NCBI RefSeq assembly: GCF_010998615.1
Contig: NZ_JAAEAH010000052.1
Span: 1-64,000 of the forward strand
DNA from: Myxococcus sp. CA023
Lineage (GTDB): Bacteria; Myxococcota; Myxococcia; Myxococcales; Myxococcaceae
Length of the DNA stretch: 64,000 bases
Reading direction: 5' to 3'
Positions 1-6,802 of this stretch are shown here, piece by piece. The position numbers were made by a program, and so were the translations under genes. The notes beneath the pieces were generated by a model, which worked only from the letters and a program-made list of their open reading frames with translations, ran no database searches and was not told the origin of the DNA. Each line of letters begins with the position of its first letter. Position 1 is the first letter of the stretch.

Positions 1-112
1 GGCGGGGGTCATGAAGCATTCAGTACGCCCCCCCAGCAGCGGCTGCTTCACTCCACGCGCCAAGCGCTTGCGCCAGGGCGCAATCCGTCCGGCCCCTCAC
101 CACCCTTCAGGT

Positions 113-143
113 CCCAGCCAGGGTCTTCACCGCCCCGGCTGGG
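113..143. terminator. Weak stem-loop beyond the XRE gene
   Basis: CCCAGCC (113-119) can pair with GGCTGGG (137-143) across a 17-base loop. It lies just past the stop of the minus-strand XRE gene. There is no clear T-run, so termination is only a guess. The rest of 1-157 shows no convincing gene. Confidence 0.25.
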
Positions 144-157
144 TCTTCGCTGTATCG

Positions 158-517
158 CTACGTCTCGAGCGCGTTCGCCACCTGCCCGAGCAGGCGCAGA
201 CGCGGTGCGTCCAACTTGCGCACCGTGCGCAGCAGCCGGCGGACTTCCGGGCGCTCACGGTATTCCGGCGGATCCTCCGCCAGCGTGGGCGCGCCTTCCA
301 CGCCCGCCATTCCCAAGAGCACGTCCGACGAGCAGTTGAGCACCAGGCACAGCTTGCGCAACGTGCGGACGCTGGGGAGCATGTGGCCGCGTTCCAGGCG
401 GCCATACACCTCGGTAGCGATGCCAACGCGCTCGGCCACGTCGGCCTGGGTCAGCTCCAGCCGCTGTCGCGCCGCGCGGACCGCGTTTCCAATGAGGGTT
501 GCCAGTCGTTGTTCCAT
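158..517 (-). CDS. XRE-family helix-turn-helix transcriptional regulator
   Basis: A 119-residue predicted DNA-binding protein. The first ~65 residues form a Cro/C1-type HTH: the run QADVAERVGIATEVYGRLER is the classic second and recognition helix pattern, followed by the P-S-V-x-T-L-x-K-L stretch typical of XRE proteins. The C-terminal ~50 residues (Pro/Glu/Arg-rich) match nothing I recognise. I chose the internal ATG at 517 rather than the upstream ATG at 565 because the HTH fold begins right after it; the extra 16 residues look non-conserved. It is transcribed divergently from pomY with about 420 bases between, so it could regulate pomY or itself, but nothing in the sequence proves that. 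Confidence 0.8.
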   Translation of the reverse strand: MEQRLATLIGNAVRAARQRLELTQADVAERVGIATEVYGRLERGHMLPSVRTLRKLCLVLNCSSDVLLGMAGVEGAPTLAEDPPEYRERPEVRRLLRTVRKLDAPRLRLLGQVANALET

Positions 518-938
518 GGCGTGCGGAAAACCTGTCGAAAAGAGGGCTTCGTCCCCCCGCATCAAAGGCGGAGAGGCACCGGGGAGAAGTGACGGCCGTT
601 GGTTGCCTCGTGGAACACAGATTACGAGTGGGGTCTGACATTCCAGGGCTTCCGGGAGGGCCTGCTGGAGCGTCCGGAAGCGAGCGCTTCAACCCCTTGA
701 GACGGATGCGTCTGTCGCGCCCCCCCGAGCGCGCGGAAGCCGAAAATTCGGCCTGCGCGGCGTTGTCAATGACGGCCCGGGACGCGTTGAAAAAAGCCCT
801 GGTGTTTCCGTGGTTTACGAAGCGAGGACGTCTGACGTAGGGTAGGCCCCCCGGTAGGTGCCGGGAATCCGGTGCAAACCCCCGGTGACTCGGATCCGCA
901 GGCCGCGCCGCGTGCCTCGCGGGGAGGCTGTTGAGGTC
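518..938. promoter_or_regulatory. Divergent intergenic region with a cobalamin-riboswitch-like core upstream of pomY
   Basis: No gene is supported here; open frames are short and lack coding character. It must carry the promoters of the XRE gene and pomYZX. Bases 863-880 read GGGAATCCGGTGCAAACC, resembling the conserved GGGAA-N3-GGTG-N-AA-N2-CC core of cobalamin riboswitches. The later conserved parts (GCCACTG-like segment and B12 box) are not recognisable before the GTG at 939, so a functional riboswitch is doubtful. GGGGAGG at 921-927 is the likely ribosome binding site of pomY. Confidence 0.3.
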
Positions 939-2984
939 GTGAGCGACGAGCGTCCGGACGCGCTGCTCAAGAGCGCACTCGAAAAGATCGTCTACTTCGA
1001 GGCGCGTGCCCAACAGCTCCACAGCGAGCTGGCTTCGACGCGCGATGAGATGGAGCACCTCAAGCGCGAGGTCGCGGAGACGCATCAGCGCGAGCTGGGC
1101 CTGCGCCGTGAAGTCGCCGAGCTGGAGGTCCGCGTGGGTCGGCTTCAGGCCGAACGCGAGGAGCTGGCCCGGCTCAACCAGGCCCTGCGCGGCGAGCGGA
1201 ACCAGATGATGGACAAGCTGCTGGACGTGGGGCGCATCCGCGCCACCGCCCAGGAGCGCGACGACGAGGACGATGACCTGGGGCTCGACCTGGCGTCGTT
1301 CATCTCCCAGCTTCGCAGCGAGGTGCTGCTGCGCGGTGAGGCGGGTCCGGTGGCCCGCGGGCTGGTGGTCCCCACGCGGCGCTCGCCGGTGCCGCTGCGT
1401 GAGACGGCTGCCAGTGTCCGCGTGACGCCGGCGCCGGTGAGCGAGCCGCCCGTGGCCGCTGTCGTCGAGGACGACGGCCTGTCGCCGGTGGCGCGTGAGG
1501 CGCAGCGCTTCCTGCAGGCGGGACGGTTGGGCGTGAGCGCGGCGCAGCACGCGGAGCTGTCCTCGCACGCGGGTTTCGGCGGGACGACGGATGAGACGTT
1601 GTTCGGGTTCTCCATCCGCGAGTTGTCCGCGCAGGACGGCGCGGCCCGGGTGCGTGCCGCGGAGCGATTGAAGGCGCTGTCACAGCCGGCCGCCGCGCCC
1701 GCGCTGGCGTCGGCGCTGCATGCGGAGACGGATCCGACGGCGCAAGTGGCGCTGCTCCAGGCGTTCGCGTCGCTGTGCCAGGAAGAGGGCGCGTCGGTGG
1801 TGTCGCCGCTGCTCGCGTCGCCGGTGCCGGAAGTGCGCATCGCGGCGCTCAAGGCGCTCCTGACGCTGGCGCCGAAGGACGCGGCGCCGCATCTGGCGCA
1901 GGCGATGAAGGACCCGGACCGCTCGGTGCGCCGCCGCGCGTCGCTGCTGGCGCTGGGCCTGGAAGGGGAGACGGCGCGGCGGCTGGGCGAGGAAGCCATC
2001 CACGATGCGGATCCGGAGGCGCGCGCGCTGGCCGCGCTGGCGCTCGGAGCTGGCGCTGGGGCGAACGCGCGCACGCTGCTGCTGGGCGCCTTGGGTGACC
2101 GTGAGCAGCGCGTTCGCAAGGCCGCCGCGCAGAGTCTGTCACGCATCCTGGGGCAGGACGTGTCGTCGGTGGTGGACCTGGACGAGACGCACCGCCGCCG
2201 GGAGATTCGCCGGCTGGCGACGTTGCCCGTGAAGCCCGTGCAGGCGCGGCTGGAGCAGCCTCGGCCGGTGGTGGCTTCGGTGCAGGCGGTCGCGCCGGCA
2301 GTGGTTGTTGCCGCGGTGGTTCAGGCGCCGGTGGCGGCGGTCGAGCAGCCCGCTCATGTGGTCGCCGCCGTGGGGGCTGCGAATCGGCAGGCCGTCACCG
2401 TCGGCCTCGCGCAGGGCGCTGGTCCGGTGGGGCCTGTGCAGGGGCGAGTGGGCCCCGCGGGAGCGCCGGTGGCTCCGACGCCCGCGCCGACGCCACAGGC
2501 CGCCGCTCCCGTGCAGCGTCCGCCCACGCCAGCTCCGCAGACCGCCGCCTCCGCGCAGCGTCCGCCAGCGCAACAGACCGCCGCCCCCGTGCAGCGTCCG
2601 CCCGCGCCAGTTCCGCAGGCCACCCCAAGCCATTCCAGTCCCGCGCAGGCTCCGCGCGCCCCGGCCGCCGCTCGCCTGTCCCCCGTCCAAGCGGCCTTGG
2701 TGGCCATGGGCGCGGTGCCCGGGCAGGCCGCCCCCGCGCCGCGTGTTCCCGCTGCCGCCGCGGAGCCGGCCCGCCCGGCGGCCCCCGCGCGCCCCAGTGC
2801 GTCACCGGTGGAAGCCCTCTGCACGCAGATGCTGGCCGAAGTCCGCGTCGCCGTCCGAGGCCGCTCGCTCGTCGAGCTGGCGGTCGCGCTCTCGGCGCCC
2901 TCGGAGCTCGCCCAGGAGGCGCTCACCCTGTTATCCGCCCGGGGAGCGGTGATTCGAAGGGGGCACAAATACTTCGCCGCTTGA
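939..2984 (+). CDS. pomY: PomY, division-site positioning protein (HEAT-like repeats, Pro/Ala-rich tail)
   Basis: PomY forms a cluster with PomX on the nucleoid. In M. xanthus it is moved to midcell by PomZ, stimulates the PomZ ATPase, and helps recruit and nucleate FtsZ. The 681 residues show the published layout: N-terminal coiled coil (about 5-90, many E/R heptads), HEAT-like helical repeats (about 200-440, repeated A-L-x-A-L units), a long Ala/Pro/Gln-rich disordered region (about 455-610) and a short C-terminal helical domain. I start at the GTG at 939, preceded by GGGGAGG, giving the known ~682-residue size; the frame is open further upstream to 858. pomZ follows after 40 bases and pomX after that, an arrangement known from M. 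xanthus (MXAN_0634-0636, from memory). Confidence 0.93.
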   Translation: MSDERPDALLKSALEKIVYFEARAQQLHSELASTRDEMEHLKREVAETHQRELGLRREVAELEVRVGRLQAEREELARLNQALRGERNQMMDKLLDVGRIRATAQERDDEDDDLGLDLASFISQLRSEVLLRGEAGPVARGLVVPTRRSPVPLRETAASVRVTPAPVSEPPVAAVVEDDGLSPVAREAQRFLQAGRLGVSAAQHAELSSHAGFGGTTDETLFGFSIRELSAQDGAARVRAAERLKALSQPAAAPALASALHAETDPTAQVALLQAFASLCQEEGASVVSPLLASPVPEVRIAALKALLTLAPKDAAPHLAQAMKDPDRSVRRRASLLALGLEGETARRLGEEAIHDADPEARALAALALGAGAGANARTLLLGALGDREQRVRKAAAQSLSRILGQDVSSVVDLDETHRRREIRRLATLPVKPVQARLEQPRPVVASVQAVAPAVVVAAVVQAPVAAVEQPAHVVAAVGAANRQAVTVGLAQGAGPVGPVQGRVGPAGAPVAPTPAPTPQAAAPVQRPPTPAPQTAASAQRPPAQQTAAPVQRPPAPVPQATPSHSSPAQAPRAPAAARLSPVQAALVAMGAVPGQAAPAPRVPAAAAEPARPAAPARPSASPVEALCTQMLAEVRVAVRGRSLVELAVALSAPSELAQEALTLLSARGAVIRRGHKYFAA

Positions 2985-3024
2985 GGCAAGGTAGCCGTCC
3001 CGCACGTCTTTCGAAGGGTCGTCC

Positions 3025-3984
3025 ATGGAAGCGCCGACGTACAGCTCCAAGCAGGTCGCCGAGATGCTCGGCGTGTCCCCGAAGCAGATTCCGGAGGAAT
3101 CGCGGAAGGACGCCTACACGCCGGACGACATCTGGGAACTGCGCACCACGCTCGACCGTTTCCCGGCGCGCCTCGGCCACCGCCGCCAGCTCTTCCTGAA
3201 CTTCAAGGGCGGCACCGGCAAGACGTCGCTGTCCACGTCCTACGCCTGGCGCCTGGCGGAGCTGGGCTACGCGGTGCTCCTCATCGACCTCGACAGCCAG
3301 GGCCACGCCACCAAGTGCCTGGGCTACGAGGGCGAGGACTTCGAGAAGACGCTCCTGGACGTCCTCGTCCGCAAGACGCCCCTGGCCAAGGTCATCCAGA
3401 AGTCTTCGCTGCCCAACCTGGACTTCGTCCCGTCCAACCTGACCATGTCCACGGTGGACCTCGCGCTGATGCCCATGGCCGGCCGCGAGTTCAAGCTGCG
3501 CAACGCCCTCAAGGACGTGGAGGCCCAGTACGACGTCGTCGTCTTCGACGCGCCGCCGTCCTTCGGCCTGCTCAACCTCAACGCGCTGATGGCGGCGAAC
3601 GACTTGTTCGTCCCCGTGCTCGCGGACTTCCTGTCCTTCCACGGCCTCAAGCTGCTGTTCGAAACGGTGCAGAGCCTGGAGGAGGACCTGAACCACGTGC
3701 TCGACCATGTCTTCATCGTGGTCAACTCCTTCAACGCCACCTTCAAGCTGGCGAAGGAGGCGCTGGAGGCGCTCCAGACGCACTATCCGGAGTTCCTGCT
3801 GCCCACCATCATCCGGCAGTGCACCAAGTTCGCGCAGGCCTCCAGCGAGGGTCGGCCGGTGTTCGTCGCTGACCCCTCGTCCAAGGGGGCCAACGACATC
3901 CAGGCCATGATTGACAACATCCTGCCCCGGCTGGTGGCCGCGGCAGCCGTCGCCCAGACGAAGGGCACCCAGCAGGCCGGCTGA
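3025..3984 (+). CDS. pomZ: PomZ, ParA/MinD-family ATPase positioning the division site
   Basis: PomZ is a ParA-type ATPase whose ATP-bound dimer binds DNA non-specifically and carries the PomX/PomY cluster over the nucleoid to midcell, where the FtsZ ring forms. The 319 residues contain the deviant Walker A motif KGGTGKTS (61-68, with G62 and K66), Walker A' ending in LIDLD at D90, and Walker B VVVFDAPPS near 171-179. K268, described as needed for DNA binding, is present in QCTKFAQ. The N-terminal ~55 residues (SSKQVAEMLGVSPKQI) look like a MerR-type HTH extension. Length equals the M. xanthus protein. pomX follows 5 bases downstream, so the two are probably co-transcribed and translationally linked. 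Confidence 0.97.
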   Translation: MEAPTYSSKQVAEMLGVSPKQIPEESRKDAYTPDDIWELRTTLDRFPARLGHRRQLFLNFKGGTGKTSLSTSYAWRLAELGYAVLLIDLDSQGHATKCLGYEGEDFEKTLLDVLVRKTPLAKVIQKSSLPNLDFVPSNLTMSTVDLALMPMAGREFKLRNALKDVEAQYDVVVFDAPPSFGLLNLNALMAANDLFVPVLADFLSFHGLKLLFETVQSLEEDLNHVLDHVFIVVNSFNATFKLAKEALEALQTHYPEFLLPTIIRQCTKFAQASSEGRPVFVADPSSKGANDIQAMIDNILPRLVAAAAVAQTKGTQQAG

Positions 3985-3989
3985 GAACC

Positions 3990-5204
3990 ATGAAGAAAGC
4001 CTTTGAACAGAACGTGTCCCGCGCCAAGCCGCGCCTCCGCCTGGGCGCGCTGACGGGCCTCGTCGACCCCGTCGAGCCCACGCCTCCCGAGCCCGAGGCC
4101 GAAGCGGCCCCTGAGCCCGTGGCCGAGGCCCCCGACCTCTCCGCCGAGGTGCGCGCCCGCATCGAGCGCGCCCGCACCCCGCGCCCCAGCGCCGCCCAGG
4201 CCATGGACGCCGCCCTGCGCGAGCCGGACGACGCGCCCGTCTACGAGGAGCCCCCGCCGGAGCCCGAAGCGGTCGCCGACGTGCCCGTGACGTACGGGGC
4301 TCCGCCGGAGGCGGAGGCGCTGCTCGACACCGAGCCGCACGCCGGGCCCGTCACCTTCGCCGCGCCGCCTCCGGCGCTGCACTTCGACGCCGTCAGTCCT
4401 CCTCCGGAGGCGCACCCCATGACGCAGGCCTCGGCTCCCGTGTCCATGTCGCACGTCACCGCCACCGTCGCGGAGCCGGTGGCCCGTGTCGAAGCGCCGC
4501 CCACCGAGGTGGAGGTGCAGCGGCCGGCCCCGCCGCGCGAGGACGGACAGGACTCCTCGGCCCGCCGTGAGCGACTGAAGGCCCGGCTCAAGGCGGTGCG
4601 GGAGAATCCGCGCCCGGAGCCGCTGCCCGCCACCGTGGCGGAGGCGGGTCAGCGCGCCGTGGAGCGCATCACCCACCTCCAGGCGGAGCTGGTGAAGGTG
4701 AAGGCGCTCAACCTCTCCCTCACGCAGGACCTGGAGGTGTCGCGCCGTCAGGCGGAGAAGGCCACGGAAGAGGCCCGCCTGCGCATGGACGAGGCGCGCC
4801 GCCTGTCCTCGGAGATGGAGGGCCGGGTGAAGCTGCTGGCCGACCTGGAGCGCGAACTGTCCGCGCTGGAGGGCGAGCGCGACGAGGCGCTGCTGTCGCT
4901 CCAGGAGACGCGGCAGGCGCTCCAGGCCGCCGCCAAGGAGCGCGAGGCCCTGGAAGAAGAGGTCGCCCGCGGCAAGCAGTCCCTGGTGGACAGCCTGGCC
5001 GAGGAGGAGCGGCTCGCCGGTGAGCTGGAGTCCGCCAAGGACGAGTCCACGTCGCTGCACCGCGCGGTGGAAGCGCTCCAGGGAGAGCGTGACGTGCTGG
5101 CCCAGCAGGTGGCCTCGCTCACCGCCGAGCGCGCCGAACTGCTCGAGGCGCGCAAGGCCCTGGAGTCTGTGCACCGGGCCCTGAGTCAGGCCACGGTGCG
5201 CTGA
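3990..5204 (+). CDS. pomX: PomX, scaffold and ATPase activator of the Pom division system
   Basis: PomX self-assembles into filaments that scaffold the PomX/Y/Z cluster and activates PomZ ATP hydrolysis. The 404 residues split into an Ala/Pro/Glu-rich disordered N-terminal half (about 1-190) and a long C-terminal coiled coil (about 215-400, rich in E/L/R heptads). The extreme N-terminus contains K13 and R15 in the basic stretch SRAKPRLRLG, matching the peptide reported to stimulate PomZ. Length equals the M. xanthus protein. It is the last gene of the cluster and converges with the M48 protease gene after 10 bases; no strong terminator is visible between them. Confidence 0.96.
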   Translation: MKKAFEQNVSRAKPRLRLGALTGLVDPVEPTPPEPEAEAAPEPVAEAPDLSAEVRARIERARTPRPSAAQAMDAALREPDDAPVYEEPPPEPEAVADVPVTYGAPPEAEALLDTEPHAGPVTFAAPPPALHFDAVSPPPEAHPMTQASAPVSMSHVTATVAEPVARVEAPPTEVEVQRPAPPREDGQDSSARRERLKARLKAVRENPRPEPLPATVAEAGQRAVERITHLQAELVKVKALNLSLTQDLEVSRRQAEKATEEARLRMDEARRLSSEMEGRVKLLADLERELSALEGERDEALLSLQETRQALQAAAKEREALEEEVARGKQSLVDSLAEEERLAGELESAKDESTSLHRAVEALQGERDVLAQQVASLTAERAELLEARKALESVHRALSQATVR

Positions 5205-5214
5205 AGCCGCCCGG

Positions 5215-6201
5215 CTACTTCCCGTCCTTCGCCACGCCGCGTGCGTTGTTTCCACCGCGCACGGCGGCGAAGGCGGGGCTGAGCGGCGGCGAGCGGAGCC
5301 CTTCGGTGGCCAGTCCACTGAAGGCCCCGGCGGGCTGCTTCAGCGCCTGGACGTGCGAGAGGATGTTGCGCCGGCGCTCGTCCTTTCCCGGGTGGTTGGC
5401 GAAGGTGCTGCCCCCGTCCTTCGTCTTGGCCAGCAGGGCGAGGTAGTCGTCCGGCGTGTAGCCCGCGGAGAGCATCAGCTCGACGGCGATCCGGTCTGCC
5501 TCCAGCTCCTGCTCCTTGGCGTTCCCCTTGTCGATGAGGTCGATGGTCTTCTCGCTCAGGTGGCCCAGCAGGCCCGGGTCCTTGTCCAAATCCAGCGTCC
5601 CGTCGCCATTGCGGCCCGTGGAGAGCACTTTCACCGCGGTGGGGGAGAGCACGGCCTCGCCGTAGGTGACCAGCTCGCACGTCTTCACCTTCGCGTCGCC
5701 GTACTGGTGGATGGCGTGCTTGAGCGTGACGTGGGCGATTTCGTGCGCCAGCACGCCGGCCAGTTGTCCTTCGTTCTCCAGTCCCTGGAGCAGCTTCCGG
5801 GTGACGAAGACGTAGCCACCGGGCGCGGACATCGCGTTGAACTGGGACGTGTCCTGGAGCACGCCGAAGGTCCACTCGAGCGTGGGCCGCGCGGATTGCG
5901 CCGCCAGGTTCTTCCCCACGACGTTGACGTAGCGGTGGAGCGCGTCGTTGGGGCCGTCCAGCAGCAGCCCGCCACCCCGCCGCACGAAGTTGATGGCCAG
6001 CGCGCCGCCCAGGGCGTACTCCTCCTGCACGCTGGGGGCGGCGCGCAGCTTCTTGCACGTCTTGGCTTCCTCGGACGCGGCGCTCAGCTTCCCCAGGATG
6101 TTCTCACCCCGGGTGAGCGAGGACGCATTGAAGCCCTTGCAGGACGCCGTCAGCGCGCCCATGCCCACCAACGCCAGCACCTTCCAGCCCGTTCGCATCA
6201 T
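5215..6201 (-). CDS. M48-family zinc metalloprotease, probable exported or lipid-anchored protein
   Basis: A 328-residue M48 (BepA/Oma1/YcaL-like) peptidase. The zinc site is HEIAH (153-157), with the third ligand in the downstream ELEADRIAVE run. The N-terminus is a signal-like hydrophobic stretch ending TASC at Cys21; the residue at -3 is Thr, so the lipobox is imperfect. Homologues act in envelope protein quality control and outer-membrane assembly, so an envelope site is likely. The ATGATG start at 6201 overlaps the stop of the upstream SH3 gene, indicating translational coupling. The frame is open far upstream, but that extension is a shadow of the cyclase and SH3 genes. Confidence 0.88.
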   Translation of the reverse strand: MMRTGWKVLALVGMGALTASCKGFNASSLTRGENILGKLSAASEEAKTCKKLRAAPSVQEEYALGGALAINFVRRGGGLLLDGPNDALHRYVNVVGKNLAAQSARPTLEWTFGVLQDTSQFNAMSAPGGYVFVTRKLLQGLENEGQLAGVLAHEIAHVTLKHAIHQYGDAKVKTCELVTYGEAVLSPTAVKVLSTGRNGDGTLDLDKDPGLLGHLSEKTIDLIDKGNAKEQELEADRIAVELMLSAGYTPDDYLALLAKTKDGGSTFANHPGKDERRRNILSHVQALKQPAGAFSGLATEGLRSPPLSPAFAAVRGGNNARGVAKDGK

Positions 6202-6776
6202 CGGTTGCCGCTCCGCTTGTTCGTCCCGGCCTTCGCGACCGTGTCGCTGGCGCCCACCACCGGGAAGAGCCCCGCCGCCGTCACGTGCGCGGCGATGTCC
6301 GCCGTGGACACGGACTTCGCCAGCGTCTCCAGCGCCTTGATGTCCCGCACGGCCTTGCCGTGGTCGCCGCCCTTGTCCTTGCCGTACTGCTCCGCGCCGG
6401 GGCTGAGCGCCTTCACCGCGGCGCCACTGGCGACGAACTTCTTCGGATCCACCTGCTGGGTGCCATTCCCTTGCGTCACCAGCTCCATGTTGGGCGGCGT
6501 GGTGGACAGGTTCGTCTGGAACACGAAGCCCGTCTTCCCGGTGGCCGTGGTCACCCGGTGCCACTGCTTGTGCTTCGCATCCGCGCCGCCCCACGTCACC
6601 CGCTCTCCGGGCTGGAGCACCGCCACGGCGTTGTCTGAGCCAGACGGACTCGCCTGCACGCGCGTGTTCTTCGCCTTCACGTACAGCGGCTCGCCGACCT
6701 TCACGGCCGACGCCCCCGCCGGAATCGCCAGCGCCAGCAGGGCTGTGGTCCACGCCACCCGCGTCTTCATCCCCAT
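6198..6776 (-). CDS. Exported SH3-like domain protein
   Basis: A 192-residue secreted or periplasmic protein. Residues 1-25 form a Sec signal peptide (basic start, hydrophobic core, AGASA then VKV). Residues ~30-95 look like a bacterial SH3 domain (YVKAKNTRVQASPS, then GERVTW, then KTGFVFQTNL), a fold that often binds cell-wall peptides. The remainder is helical and unrecognised. Two ATGs are possible, 6776 and 6770; a purine-rich AAAGGAG lies upstream. The gene sits between the cyclase gene (26 bases upstream) and the M48 gene, whose start overlaps its stop, so all three look like one operon linking cyclic-nucleotide sensing to envelope functions. Confidence 0.75.
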   Translation of the reverse strand: MGMKTRVAWTTALLALAIPAGASAVKVGEPLYVKAKNTRVQASPSGSDNAVAVLQPGERVTWGGADAKHKQWHRVTTATGKTGFVFQTNLSTTPPNMELVTQGNGTQQVDPKKFVASGAAVKALSPGAEQYGKDKGGDHGKAVRDIKALETLAKSVSTADIAAHVTAAGLFPVVGASDTVAKAGTNKRSGNR

Positions 6777-6802
6777 GTCTCCCCGGCTCCTTTCCGAACC
6801 GC

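Noticed and set aside
2240..2700. Repeated CAGCGTCCGCC-type units in pomY as a possible DNA repeat element
   Set aside because: They encode the in-frame Ala/Pro/Gln-rich linker of PomY and are explained as coding low complexity.
6202..6753. Upstream extension of the M48 protease frame
   Set aside because: It overlaps the SH3 gene out of frame and would bury the signal peptide that begins at 6201.
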